Positions 43,932 through 52,999 of a stretch of DNA of 64,000 nucleotides are shown here, in pieces. Numbering within the stretch: the stretch's first letter is position 1; each line of letters begins with the position of its first letter. A program made the position numbers and the translations under genes. A model generated the notes under the pieces. The model was not told where the DNA came from. It ran no database searches and saw nothing but the letters and a program-made list of their open reading frames with translations. Origin of the DNA: Enterovibrio gelatinilyticus (lineage in GTDB: Bacteria; Pseudomonadota; Gammaproteobacteria; Enterobacterales; Vibrionaceae); the NCBI RefSeq assembly GCF_028683095.1, contig NZ_JAJUBC010000017.1:1-64000 (forward strand), written 5' to 3'.

Positions 43932-43964
43932 AGCCCTGAATAAGTGCCTTAAGCGCTCAGGGCT
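43932..43964 (+). terminator. terminator-like stem-loop after the RT gene
   Basis: AGCCCTGA and TCAGGGCT form a perfect 8-bp stem, with further pairing inside (GTGC/GCGC region), followed by TAGTTTCT. It probably ends the retron transcript. Confidence 0.6.
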
Positions 43965-44116
43965 TAGTTTCTCAAGCTTGGTTTCTCGAGTTTACTTACC
44001 CATTTGGCGCTCAGAGATTGATAAATACACGGTCCTTATTCTCATTCTGACAACCGTCGGCACTCCGTGGCATAATCTCACTCAATCACAACGATCAATA
44101 ACAAAAGAAAACGACA

Positions 44117-44518
44117 ATGAAACTGATTGATAAATTGGCTTGGCTTACGATCAAAGACGGCAAACTACTGGCCGTACGCTCAAAAGGCAAAACACTGTTC
44201 TACCTCCCGGGCGGTAAGCGCGAAGCAGGCGAAACCGATGAACAAGCGTTGATGCGCGAAATCAAAGAAGAACTGTCTGTTGATTTGGTGGCTGAAAGCC
44301 TCAAGTATGTTGAGACTTTCACTGGCCCTGCGGATGGCAAAGCGGAAGGTGTATCTGTGCAGCTGACCTGCTACTTCGCCGATTACACAGGGGAACTAGA
44401 AGCCGATGCTGAAATCGAAGAAATGGCGTATTTGGGAACGGCTGACGAAGCCATTACCTCGAAAGCAGCATGGGTTGCTCTTGAGTGGTTGATTCAACAA
44501 GGCCATATCACCCAATAA
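44117..44518 (+). CDS. Nudix hydrolase (MutT-like)
   Basis: This 133-aa cytoplasmic protein is a single Nudix domain. The Nudix box is GGKREAGETDEQALMREIKEEL (about 33-54), with the REIKEE metal-binding core intact. The Gly usually seen after EE-x is Ser here. It hydrolyses a nucleoside diphosphate linked to another moiety, with substrate unassigned. It has its own terminator. Confidence 0.88.
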   Translation: MKLIDKLAWLTIKDGKLLAVRSKGKTLFYLPGGKREAGETDEQALMREIKEELSVDLVAESLKYVETFTGPADGKAEGVSVQLTCYFADYTGELEADAEIEEMAYLGTADEAITSKAAWVALEWLIQQGHITQ

Positions 44519-44529
44519 TTGCTTGCTAT

Positions 44530-44557
44530 AAAAACGCGCCCGCATGGCGCGTTTTTT
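44530..44557 (+). terminator. rho-independent terminator after Nudix gene
   Basis: ACGCGCC/GGCGCGT (7 bp, loop CGCAT) is followed by TTTTTT. The A-run on the other side also makes it usable by the minus-strand SMP-30 gene. Confidence 0.9.
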
Positions 44558-44589
44558 GTCTTTACTTGCCAATCAACAACCATTGCGTA

Positions 44590-45462
44590 CTAGCCACCAT
44601 AGAGCTGATCAATCACCCCTTGAAAGCCGGGTTTCACTGAAAACAGGCCGCCTATCCCATGCTCAGACGCAACTGCATCTTGCGGCGCTCCCCCTTTAGA
44701 CGTCGTAATATACAAAGTGTCCAAATGCTCTCCACCAAACGCACAGCACGTGGGTTTATCTACGGGAATTTCAATAACCCTATCAATCACACCTTCTGGG
44801 CTGATACGTACCACGCGCCCGCCGTCCCATTCTGCATTCCAAACACCGCCATCACTATCAACGCAGGACCCATCGGGTAACCCCGGCTCGGCATCGAATC
44901 GCATCAGGGTTCGTGTCGTTGTGGCAATGGCTTTCTTGGCATCATATTGATACTCAATAATCTCGCCATTTGGCGTATCGGCGAAGTACATGCGATTATC
45001 ATCGGGGTGAAAACAAATACCATTGGCACAAGCTACATTCTCTATTAAGGTTGTGACCTTATGGTTCTTAGAGAGATGAATCACACTCGAATCAGCCTCA
45101 AACGTCCCCTCATTCATACCTCCCACGACAAAGTTTCCTTCACGATCCACCTTGCCATCATTTAAGCGTGAGTGGGGGTTACTAGGCTCAAACCAATGAA
45201 GACATTCGAGCTCGCCATGTTGGAGGTCAAACAGCGAAATGCGATCGTTAAACGCCACCACGAAGCCACCTTGAGCTCGAGGTGCAAAACAGCACACAGG
45301 GCTTGGCATGTCTTGCACTTGGTGCAGTTGGGTCTTGGGATCATATGACCAAATTTTGCTGGCAAACATATCTGTCCAACGGACCTTTCCATCGCGGTGA
45401 TCCCAAAAAACACCTTCACCATGATCGTTATTGCAATCAAGGAGTAGCTCTGCCACTTTCAT
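44590..45462 (-). CDS. SMP-30/gluconolactonase/LRE family protein
   Basis: This protein is 290 aa from ATG 45462; the longer frame runs into the upstream gene. It has the six-bladed propeller hallmarks of sugar lactonases: EGVFWDHRDGKVRWTD (metal-ligand Glu), SRLNDGKVDREGNFVVGGMNE (Asn/Asp ligands), ANGICFHPDDNRMYFADT and CAFGGEHLDTLYITTS. It probably opens a sugar-acid lactone. It lies 67 bases after the aldose-epimerase-like gene, probably in one operon that handles an unidentified sugar. Confidence 0.9.
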   Translation of the reverse strand: MKVAELLLDCNNDHGEGVFWDHRDGKVRWTDMFASKIWSYDPKTQLHQVQDMPSPVCCFAPRAQGGFVVAFNDRISLFDLQHGELECLHWFEPSNPHSRLNDGKVDREGNFVVGGMNEGTFEADSSVIHLSKNHKVTTLIENVACANGICFHPDDNRMYFADTPNGEIIEYQYDAKKAIATTTRTLMRFDAEPGLPDGSCVDSDGGVWNAEWDGGRVVRISPEGVIDRVIEIPVDKPTCCAFGGEHLDTLYITTSKGGAPQDAVASEHGIGGLFSVKPGFQGVIDQLYGG

Positions 45463-45529
45463 ACAACGTCCATTGTTCTTGTTATCAACTAAACCGTTGG
45501 CTATCTTAGCTTTTATTATCAGAGCAACG

Positions 45530-46429
45530 CTACAACAGCAGATGCATAAATGTCTCTTGGTCAGATTCCGTGACATGGAACGTTGTCACCAAGGTTGCGG
45601 AATCTTGTGGTGCTAACGATCCCATTCTCCCATGCCATTCCAGTTCGCAATAGGGGTATGCGGAAGAGTTGTACACTTCAAAGGCATGCTCATGCGCATA
45701 CTCTGTCGCTTCAAATAGCGTTTCGACAGAGGAAGTGAGCAACACGCCTTTCGAGGTGTGTTCAATGGGGCAATATGCGAAGGAAACGGGCGAATCAGGG
45801 TGCACACCGACTTTAAACTCGTTGTCGTCATCGCAACGCACCAGCCCATGCTTTCCGACTGTTTGCAGATTGTTGGCGGGTTCACCGAAGTCCGTTTTTA
45901 CTTCTGTCGCATCATCTAGCGCAAAAGCAATGGTGGCATTACGCTTCAACATCATCACTGACCAGCATCCAACGTTTACGGTTTCCACACTTTCATTGGT
46001 AATTTGATGATGTATTTCAAACTGCCCCTCAATGTCTTCAGACAATGACACCGTTCTGGTAATCACCAATCCATCGGGGCTTTTAGGGCTCGTCATTTTT
46101 ACAGAATGTGAGCCTAACATTTCAACCTGATATTCCGCCGAATCCAGGGCAGGTATTGGTCCTTGATCCTGCCAGTAACGTTCCGGTGCAAGCCACGTTT
46201 TTTCGCCGCCCCACAAAGGGAAAGGCACGTGTTTAGCACGCGTAGGAAAGATGTCTAACGCACCAGTCGATGGATTTGCTGTTAATCCTACCAAGTCTGG
46301 GTTGGTAAATAATAGCGAGTGGCCTTTATACACCACGTCCATCAAACGCCCGCCGATGCCGGGCACCAAAATCAACGATAAATCGCCACGTGTCAGCGTG
46401 GCCTCTTTCCAAGTATTTTTCACGGTCAT
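45530..46429 (-). CDS. aldose 1-epimerase-like (DUF4380-type) protein
   Basis: This protein is 299 aa. ATG 46429, with GGGGA about 9 bases upstream, is preferred over TTG 46444. The galactose-mutarotase-like beta-sandwich is suggested by VPGIGGRLMDVVYKGHSLLF near the N-terminus, a GGEKTWLAPE segment and LEWHGRMGSLAPQDSATLVTTFHV near the C-terminus. It may be a sugar mutarotase. It precedes and is probably co-transcribed with the SMP-30 lactonase gene. Confidence 0.75.
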   Translation of the reverse strand: MTVKNTWKEATLTRGDLSLILVPGIGGRLMDVVYKGHSLLFTNPDLVGLTANPSTGALDIFPTRAKHVPFPLWGGEKTWLAPERYWQDQGPIPALDSAEYQVEMLGSHSVKMTSPKSPDGLVITRTVSLSEDIEGQFEIHHQITNESVETVNVGCWSVMMLKRNATIAFALDDATEVKTDFGEPANNLQTVGKHGLVRCDDDNEFKVGVHPDSPVSFAYCPIEHTSKGVLLTSSVETLFEATEYAHEHAFEVYNSSAYPYCELEWHGRMGSLAPQDSATLVTTFHVTESDQETFMHLLL

Positions 46430-46686
46430 CCTTTGTATCCCCAAATGCCAGTCACACTACTGGTTTAGTTTCTAAGTCTTATCGTTATTTTTATGCGAGG
46501 TGATCATACGCATTCCGTATATTTCGCTTTGGCTATTTTCTTAGAATCAAAAAGAAAAGTGATGTCTGACGTTTTCATCAAGTCAATGCAATACGCCCTT
46601 ATAGGCACTCTTGGTAGATGAAGATACTTTGTCGCCGTTAAATAGGATTATCTCCAGATTCTAAACCTCAGCTTATTATCAAAGAA

Positions 46687-47133
46687 GTGGATATGTACGC
46701 TGGCCTTAACGAGCCTGGCATGGTGCAACGCTTAGATAACTATCGTGCTCGTGCGGCTACGTGGCACCAATGGGCAATACTACCCTCTGATATGCTGGAG
46801 TCGGCCACTGCGAATTTGTTGTCGCAGCAGCTATCAGGTTGGTTAATTCTGATAGAAAAAGACGGTGATATTCCGCAAACTGAATCCGCTGAAAAAGCCA
46901 GCTATGCCGTGCGTATTTTTGTTGAAAGATTTAATGGTGGGTTGAACGGCGATGCAGAAGTGGTCGGCAGTTGGTCGCTTTACAATGCTGATCAACAATT
47001 GGTAATAAAGAACACCTTTAATAAGTCTGTGCCCTTAAAGCAAGATGGGTATGCAGGGTTAACGCAAGCGCTGCAAGTCGCTTGGACAGAAGTCAGTGAT
47101 GATATTGCACGTTATCTATTAAGCCGGCAATAA
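46687..47133 (+). pseudogene. N-terminally truncated PqiC/ABC-auxiliary lipoprotein-like gene
   Basis: The 148-aa product aligns by eye with the C-terminal part of PqiC (DUF330/ABC-type auxiliary lipoprotein): NYRARAATWHQWAILPSDMLE, then VRIFVERFNGGLNGDAEVVGSWSLYN and YAGLTQALQVAWTEVSDDIARYL. The signal peptide, lipobox Cys and first strands expected in the family are absent, and an in-frame stop lies 17 codons upstream of the GTG start. No pqiAB genes are adjacent. It is therefore probably a decayed remnant, although expression as a cytoplasmic fragment cannot be excluded. Confidence 0.6.
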
Positions 47134-47553
47134 ACTCGTTTTCTGGTTTAATCGCTGTAGCTAATTCACCCACACTACAATGTGTCAATAAAGTGTATTT
47201 TCCACATGGGAACTACGCATTATTTTAGAGTATCTGCACGACTCACACTTCAGATTGATTGAGTGATGAACATCAAAAATCTAACGATTGCTTCAACACT
47301 GAATGATTCCATTAAGACATTGATATAACAACACAATGCATATTGCCTCACGTGATATAGCGCGAGTATTTTGTATCACAATTTCACCCAGCCTCAACAT
47401 TTCTCACAGCCAACACTCTCTCTCATTTATGAATCACACTTCACTCGTACTTCATCACTCAATAGCGTCTCACTGACTAAATACAGCACTGGATCGATTC
47501 ATTAACAATGATATACGCTGAAAACCAGACACTTAAACGAGAGTCACCTTCAA
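47134..47553. other. 420-base intergenic region upstream of the Flp pilin gene
   Basis: This AT-rich stretch contains no open frame of note. GTGATA (47352-47357) and TATCAC (47374-47379) form a 6-bp dyad that could be a protein-binding site. The Flp promoter must lie here, but I cannot place it. Confidence 0.4.
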
Positions 47554-47739
47554 ATGTTAATTACTTTTAGACGATTCCTTCATAGCGAGGAGGGTGTAAC
47601 TGCCATCGAATACGCCATCATTGGTGTTGCGATGTCTATCATTGTCTTAACAGCGTTTACTGATGGCAATCCGCTGCCTGACGCACTAAAAGGCGGCTTC
47701 ACTACTATTCAAGAAAACATTGATCAGGCGAAAACTTGA
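47554..47739 (+). CDS. Flp/Fap-type pilin (orphan)
   Basis: This 61-aa protein has the Flp prepilin pattern: a short charged leader, then EEG-VTAIEYAIIGVAMSIIVL. Processing is expected after the Gly at about residue 14, and the conserved Glu five residues into the mature pilin is present. It is a type IVb (Tad) pilus subunit, normally encoded with a tad assembly cluster. No tad genes are in this window, so it depends on a cluster elsewhere or is a stray copy. Confidence 0.88.
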   Translation: MLITFRRFLHSEEGVTAIEYAIIGVAMSIIVLTAFTDGNPLPDALKGGFTTIQENIDQAKT

Positions 47740-47825
47740 TTGGCATTGGTCAGTGTTCGCAGTAAGTTGGCGCTAGCATAGGTTGCCGTCAGCAACCATC
47801 TTCAGCATATCAGCCCCTACACACT

Positions 47826-47855
47826 AAAAAACGCACCATCAACGGTGCGTTTTTA
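47826..47855. terminator. bidirectional terminator (Flp pilin / prolyl oligopeptidase)
   Basis: ACGCACC/GGTGCGT (7 bp, loop of 6) is flanked by AAAAA and TTTTT, so it works in both directions between the two convergent genes. Confidence 0.85.
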
Positions 47856-47897
47856 TGTATATTTTGTATGTCAGGCGACAGTGCCGCCTTCGCTGTT

Positions 47898-49946
47898 TTA
47901 ACGCGGCATCACGCCCATCTGATCGAAGCAAAACGCATACACGTCCGCGGTTAAATCCATCACCTTGTGCGTCGGCATACCTGCGCCATGACCTGCATTA
48001 ACATCAATGCGAATCATCACTGGGTTTTCACCACTGTGTTTCGCTTGAAGCTCGGCAATGAATTTATAGGAATGCGCAGGAACAACGCGATCATCATGAT
48101 CGGCAGTTGTCACTAACGTGGAAGGATAGCTGACGCCTGCTTTCACATTGTGTACTGGCGAATAGCCCAGCAAATAATTGAACATGGCTTCACTTTGCGC
48201 CGATGTGCCGAAGTCATACGCCCAACCTTCACCTGAAGTGAACGTGTGGTAACGCAGCATATCTAGCACACCAACCGCAGGCAATGCGACGCGGAATAGT
48301 TCCGGGCGTTGAGTCATACATGCACCCACCAGCAAGCCACCGTTTGAACCACCGCGAATAGCCAGTTTTTGAGATGACGTATAGTTTTCGGCAATCAGGT
48401 ATTCCGCAGCCGCAATGAAATCATCGAACACATTTTGCTTTTGCTGCTGCGTCCCCGCATCGTGCCATGCTTTTCCATATTCACCGCCACCACGCAAATT
48501 CGCTACGGCATAAATGCCGCCCATTTCTATCCACGAAGCAACATTGGGGTTGAATGCGGGCTCTAAACTGATATTGAAGCCGCCATAGCCATATAAAATG
48601 GTGGGAAGGCTACCATCCAGCGTGATCCCCTTGCGATAACAGATCGTCATCGGGACTTTTGTACCGTCTTTCGAGGTATAAAATACCTGCTTAGATTCAA
48701 GTTGAGTGCTGTCTATCACGCAGGCGCTGCGACGATATAACTCGGCTTCTCCCGTCTTTGGATCAAAACGGTAAGTATCACTGGCGGTGGTGTAGTTCGT
48801 GAAGGTGTAATACAGCGTTTTATCTTTTTCGCGCCCACTAAAGCCGGACGCACTACCAACACCTGGCAAGGCAATATCACGCACAAATGTGCCATCTAAC
48901 TGGTATTGTTTTACCTGTGTTTGCACATCCACTAAATAGCTAACAAACAGGTAACCCGCGCCTGTTTCAATGCTCAGTTCGTCATTCGTTTCAGCGATCA
49001 GATCTTGCCAGTTGCTCTGTTGTGGCGAGCTTGCAGCAACCTTTACAACACGTCCCATGGGAGCATTTAAGTTGGTGTAGATCAGAAGTGAGCCATTGTG
49101 GTGTTCAATCACATCACTGTCAGCACTGTCGTCGTCGGTCAAGCAAACCAAAACCGAAGGGGTGTCTTGCAAATCCTTCACGTACAGCATGTTGCCAGAC
49201 GTCGCATTCGCTCCACTGATCACGAGGAAGCGATCATCTTCGGTGGTGTAACCACCCACGTAACGGTATTGCGGGTCCCCTTCTCCTCCGAATACCAGTT
49301 CATCATCCGATTGAGCAGTGCCCAGCGCGTGAAAGTAGAGTTTGTGATGTTCAGTGCGCGCCGATAATTCACTGCCTTCAGGCTTATCGTAAGTCGAATA
49401 GTAGAAGCCTTCGCTGCCTCGCCACTCAATCCCCGAAAACTTCACGTTTTCGATTTTGTCAGTCAATAGCTCGCCTGAAGTCGCATCCATCACGTATATC
49501 GTGCGCCAATCACTTCCACCCTCTGAGGTGGAATAGGCAATTTTCTTATCGTCACCCGAAAAACGAAGCTGATCTAGCGAGGTCGTGCCTTCCTCACTCC
49601 AAGTATTCGGATCGAGAAAAACAGTGGCATCTTCTGCCGAGCCTTGGGTACGAAACACCACCGCTTGATCTTGCAAACCGTCATTGCGGTAGAAATACGT
49701 GAATTCGCCGCGAGTAAATGGGGCGGACTCTTTGACGTAGTTATTGGCCGTTTCCAGTCGTGCACGGATAGCATCGCGAGACGGTATGGTGCGTAGATAG
49801 CCAAACGTCACCTCGTTTTGAGCATCTACCCAAGCTGCGGTTTCTTCACTTAAATCATCTTCTAGCCATCGATAGGGATCGGCAACGTCGACTGAGAAAT
49901 AGGTATCGATCGTGTCGTCTTGGCGCGTTTTCGGATAATGAAACAT
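47898..49946 (-). CDS. prolyl oligopeptidase (S9 family)
   Basis: This 682-aa serine peptidase cleaves short peptides after proline. The N-terminal PPCE motif (FHYPKTRQDDTIDTYF, PYRWLEDD) and a beta-propeller are followed by the alpha/beta-hydrolase catalytic domain. The nucleophile Ser is in GGSNGG, the Asp is in TTADHDDRVVP and the His is in NAGHGAG near the C-terminus. It has no signal peptide, so it is cytoplasmic or unusually exported. It is a single gene with a strong AAGGAG ribosome site. Confidence 0.94.
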   Translation of the reverse strand: MFHYPKTRQDDTIDTYFSVDVADPYRWLEDDLSEETAAWVDAQNEVTFGYLRTIPSRDAIRARLETANNYVKESAPFTRGEFTYFYRNDGLQDQAVVFRTQGSAEDATVFLDPNTWSEEGTTSLDQLRFSGDDKKIAYSTSEGGSDWRTIYVMDATSGELLTDKIENVKFSGIEWRGSEGFYYSTYDKPEGSELSARTEHHKLYFHALGTAQSDDELVFGGEGDPQYRYVGGYTTEDDRFLVISGANATSGNMLYVKDLQDTPSVLVCLTDDDSADSDVIEHHNGSLLIYTNLNAPMGRVVKVAASSPQQSNWQDLIAETNDELSIETGAGYLFVSYLVDVQTQVKQYQLDGTFVRDIALPGVGSASGFSGREKDKTLYYTFTNYTTASDTYRFDPKTGEAELYRRSACVIDSTQLESKQVFYTSKDGTKVPMTICYRKGITLDGSLPTILYGYGGFNISLEPAFNPNVASWIEMGGIYAVANLRGGGEYGKAWHDAGTQQQKQNVFDDFIAAAEYLIAENYTSSQKLAIRGGSNGGLLVGACMTQRPELFRVALPAVGVLDMLRYHTFTSGEGWAYDFGTSAQSEAMFNYLLGYSPVHNVKAGVSYPSTLVTTADHDDRVVPAHSYKFIAELQAKHSGENPVMIRIDVNAGHGAGMPTHKVMDLTADVYAFCFDQMGVMPR

Positions 49947-50142
49947 CGCTTACTCCTTGCTGTGCTTATGGCTTCATCATATCCAAAGCACCTGAATACT
50001 GCGCAGGTTTGTCCAATAAAAAACGTGACAAATTGTTGATAACCAACGCAGCACATCGTTTCCGCAGACCATCAGCCTGCGGCTAGAATGACGAACCTCC
50101 CCCTTTGTCGCATCTCAACAACGTTTGAAAAAGAGAGGTAAT

Positions 50143-51180
50143 TTACTTGAATTTCTTTCCCGATCGGGCTTGTTCTTGAACGGTGTTAACCATCTTGCTG
50201 AATGCGCGATCTTTGGCGCGTTTTTGTGCCAACGTGGCACTGTTGTGCGCATCTTCTCGCAATAACTTGTGGAAGTTATCTAACCTTCTGGCTGAGATTT
50301 CACCCTTTTCCAGCGCGTCTAACACTGCACAGCCCGGTTCATTTTGATGCTGACAATCTTGAAACCGGCAGTGGCTTGCGAGAGACTCAATATCCGCAAA
50401 CGTCAGTTTAATGCCTTCCTTTGCATCACTGAGTTGAAGCTCGCGCATTCCAGGGGTATCCATCAACAAACCGCCTTCAGGAAGCCATTTAATGGCGCGA
50501 TAAGTCGTGGTGTGTCGCCCTTTACTGTCTTGTTCGCGAATTTCCCCTGTATCCATCTGCTCGCTGCCAAGTAGGCCATTTACCAATGTGGATTTCCCAA
50601 CGCCCGATGACCCCATAAAGGCAACGGTTCTTCCTCGTCGACAGTAGCTTTTCAATAGGTCGAGTTCATCAGGCGCAAGCGCATTGACACAATAGACACT
50701 CAGCAGTGAATCTAGACTTTGTACTTGTTGACGATGATCATCTGCGTCAGCACATAGATCTGCTTTCGTTAACACGATCACTGGCTCAACATTCGTTTCC
50801 TTAGCAAGTGCTAAGTATCGTTCAATTCGATTGAGGCTAAAGTCGTCGTTAAGAGAGCTAACGATAAATACGGTATCGATATTGGCTGCAATGAACTGGC
50901 GAGCGCGAGCGCTTCCTACTGCTTTGCGCTGAAATAGGGATTGCCTTTCGAGAACGCGAAGTAGGCGATCTCCGTTGAATACAACCCAATCCCCCACACA
51001 AATTCCGTCGATGTTCGGGTTGAGCGATAGCCGCAATGCGTCGTTGCCAGCCAATACAACCACTTCTGTTTTATGGTGTTCAATAACACGCCCAAGCGAG
51101 CAGTGTTCAAGCTCTTCCAGCGTCAGTTGTTGCTGAAAGAAAGGACGCATACCTAAATCAACTAATGTTGGCGTTTGCAT
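50143..51180 (-). CDS. rsgA: ribosome small subunit-dependent GTPase A (RsgA)
   Basis: This 345-aa protein has an N-terminal OB-fold, then the circularly permuted GTPase motifs: NRIERYLALA and TKADLC (G4), VNAL (G5), GSSGVGKSTLVNGLL (G1, about 200-214) and DTPGMRE (G3). A C-terminal zinc knuckle follows with the pattern C-x-F-x-D-C-x-H...C. It assists late maturation of the 30S subunit. The N-terminus and low-conservation linkers suggest it may be a second RsgA paralogue. It starts 9 bases after the GNAT gene. Confidence 0.93.
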   Translation of the reverse strand: MQTPTLVDLGMRPFFQQQLTLEELEHCSLGRVIEHHKTEVVVLAGNDALRLSLNPNIDGICVGDWVVFNGDRLLRVLERQSLFQRKAVGSARARQFIAANIDTVFIVSSLNDDFSLNRIERYLALAKETNVEPVIVLTKADLCADADDHRQQVQSLDSLLSVYCVNALAPDELDLLKSYCRRGRTVAFMGSSGVGKSTLVNGLLGSEQMDTGEIREQDSKGRHTTTYRAIKWLPEGGLLMDTPGMRELQLSDAKEGIKLTFADIESLASHCRFQDCQHQNEPGCAVLDALEKGEISARRLDNFHKLLREDAHNSATLAQKRAKDRAFSKMVNTVQEQARSGKKFK

Positions 51181-51189
51181 AAAACCTTC

Positions 51190-51729
51190 TTACCAATAAT
51201 TCGGATTGTTGAGCGCCGAGGAACAACGAGGCTTGCCATTCATAGGCTTAATAACATCACTTTGCAATGGCTGAGCAATCCAGCCCTCAGGATACGACAG
51301 TGTTAGCGGGGCTTGGATCAGGCTTTCATTGATCGGTGCAAAGCCGACTTTCGAATAGAAATTAATATCACCATACGTCACAACAACAGCGACACCCTTT
51401 GCTTTAAGTGTTTCCAAGCCCACATTAATCAATGTCTGACCAATCCCTTGGCCGTGGTAGTCGGTAGCGACCGCCACTGGAGATAGTAAAAAGACATTTT
51501 CGCCGTTGGGGAAATGCATACGCGACAAGATAATGCTGCCAACAATACGCGCGTTATCCATCGCCACAAACACATGCAGGTCGTCTTCTATTGACGGCAC
51601 GGATAGGAAATCAGAAACGAGCGTTGCGATCACTCCTCCTTCCTCTTTGCCTTCAGCATCACTGAACGTATTTTTAAAGAGTGTGATGATTTCTTCGGTT
51701 TGTTCAGGTAAAGCGAGTAAGTAATTCAT
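51190..51729 (-). CDS. GNAT family N-acetyltransferase (YhbS-like)
   Basis: This is a 179-aa GNAT domain: LSPVAVATDYHGQGIGQTLINVGLE (about 82-106) has the acetyl-CoA loop, followed by VVTYGDINFYSKVGFAP, which resembles YhbS-type enzymes. The substrate is unknown. It lies between the MerR-methyltransferase and RsgA genes in the same direction, with gaps of 20 and 9 bases, so all three may be one operon. Confidence 0.87.
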   Translation of the reverse strand: MNYLLALPEQTEEIITLFKNTFSDAEGKEEGGVIATLVSDFLSVPSIEDDLHVFVAMDNARIVGSIILSRMHFPNGENVFLLSPVAVATDYHGQGIGQTLINVGLETLKAKGVAVVVTYGDINFYSKVGFAPINESLIQAPLTLSYPEGWIAQPLQSDVIKPMNGKPRCSSALNNPNYW

Positions 51730-51749
51730 ATTGCCTTTCCATGCCCTAG

Positions 51750-52928
51750 CTAAGAAGCTCTTAACTTGAGTGCAAAATATTGATAGGTAAACGCTTTGGC
51801 AGCACTTCTCTCATAGGTCGCAATCTCATTATCGATATCGATAAGCGCTTGAGACGCGACCATGGTTGGTGCCAATTCGTTGATACGACGTTGAAGTGGC
51901 AGCCAGTAGTTTTGCCAAGCTTCGATCCCTAACGAGAATTGCTCCACAAGGTCATAGCCCAATGCATCAAACTGTTTCAGTCGTGTCGCGATGGTTTGCA
52001 TGTCAGGGTATTCGGATTGCCAAAACTGTTTGGTCTTTTCATCCGGCGAATCGGTGAGCCAAACCAGATCACTCACCATAATCATCCCACCGTTTTTTAG
52101 GCATGATTTCCATTGTGTCAGCGCGTTTTCCATTCCCATGATGTAGACGCAGCCTTCCGCCCAAATCGCATCAAAACTGTTTGCTGCAAACGGCAATGAC
52201 GTCATCGATGCACAAACAGGTGAAACTTGCTCGCCGAACTGTGTCTCCGCCAATTTCTGTTTAAGTTGCTCAATCGCAGTAGGTTCATTATCTACGGCAG
52301 TAATATGGGCATCGCAATGCTCTGCAAGCAATAAGGTCGATGTCCCCTTTCCGCTGCCGATCTCCAAAATATGCGTTGCACTGTTTGGCAGAAATGAAGC
52401 CGCTTTCAGTGTGTCTTCCTGACTACCCGGTCCCCACCGCTCTAGCGGTGCAAATATATCCATAAAATCTTGCATGTAAGCATCGTGGTCATTCATGTCT
52501 TTTGATAGCCATTTCAATCGAAGCGCTTCTTTTTCGCTGTACCCTTGCGTGTTCAGCCAGTTTAAGTGCTCGAGCGGGGCACTCTGGATAAGCGATTCAT
52601 GCAAATTTCGTTGCGAGCGCTCACCGAGTAACCCGAGCAACAATTCACGTGCTTGTGTTTTCTTCTGAATTTCTTCTTCTAGCTGATGCAATCGCTCAAC
52701 CAGAACCTGTTTATCCAACTTCACATCGAGGCAGCTTTGACACTCTTTTAACGTTAACCCTGCACTTTGAAGTTGTTGAAGGAGGAGTAACCTTTGCAAG
52801 TCGCGTTCACTGTAGCGGCGATATCCATTGCTTAGCCTCTGACCACTGATCAGGCCGAGCTTTTCATAGTAGAGCAAGGTAGTGCGTGATATACCCGCTT
52901 TTGAAGCCAACTCTGAAATCAGATACAT
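51750..52928 (-). CDS. MerR regulator fused to SAM-dependent methyltransferase
   Basis: This is a 392-aa two-domain protein. The N-terminal MerR winged HTH (1-70, with ISRTTLLYYEKLGLI and NGYRRYSERDLQRLLLL) leads into a coiled-coil dimerisation helix (about 75-110). The C-terminal class I methyltransferase carries motif I ILEIGSGKGTSTLLLA (about 188-203), an acidic motif II (AVDNE) and FDAIWAEGCVY. MerR-methyltransferase fusions may sense or modify a small molecule while controlling transcription. A palindrome and a 19-bp-spaced promoter lie just upstream. Confidence 0.88.
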   Translation of the reverse strand: MYLISELASKAGISRTTLLYYEKLGLISGQRLSNGYRRYSERDLQRLLLLQQLQSAGLTLKECQSCLDVKLDKQVLVERLHQLEEEIQKKTQARELLLGLLGERSQRNLHESLIQSAPLEHLNWLNTQGYSEKEALRLKWLSKDMNDHDAYMQDFMDIFAPLERWGPGSQEDTLKAASFLPNSATHILEIGSGKGTSTLLLAEHCDAHITAVDNEPTAIEQLKQKLAETQFGEQVSPVCASMTSLPFAANSFDAIWAEGCVYIMGMENALTQWKSCLKNGGMIMVSDLVWLTDSPDEKTKQFWQSEYPDMQTIATRLKQFDALGYDLVEQFSLGIEAWQNYWLPLQRRINELAPTMVASQALIDIDNEIATYERSAAKAFTYQYFALKLRAS

Positions 52929-52967
52929 GGTGAAACAAGCCTATGCTTTCTCAATTGGGACAGATTA

Positions 52968-52999
52968 TGAACTATGAAGTAGTAGACAGGTCAACCTGT
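52968..52999 (-). promoter_or_regulatory. MerR-type promoter/operator of the merR-methyltransferase gene
   Basis: On the minus strand, TTGACC (-35) and CATAAT (-10) are separated by 19 bp, the lengthened spacer typical of MerR-activated promoters. The palindrome ACAGGTTGACCTGT (52986-52999) overlaps the -35 box and is a likely autoregulatory site. Confidence 0.5.

Noticed and set aside
47352-47379. A CRP site upstream of the Flp pilin gene
   Set aside because: The GTGATA...TATCAC dyad has the wrong spacing for CRP.
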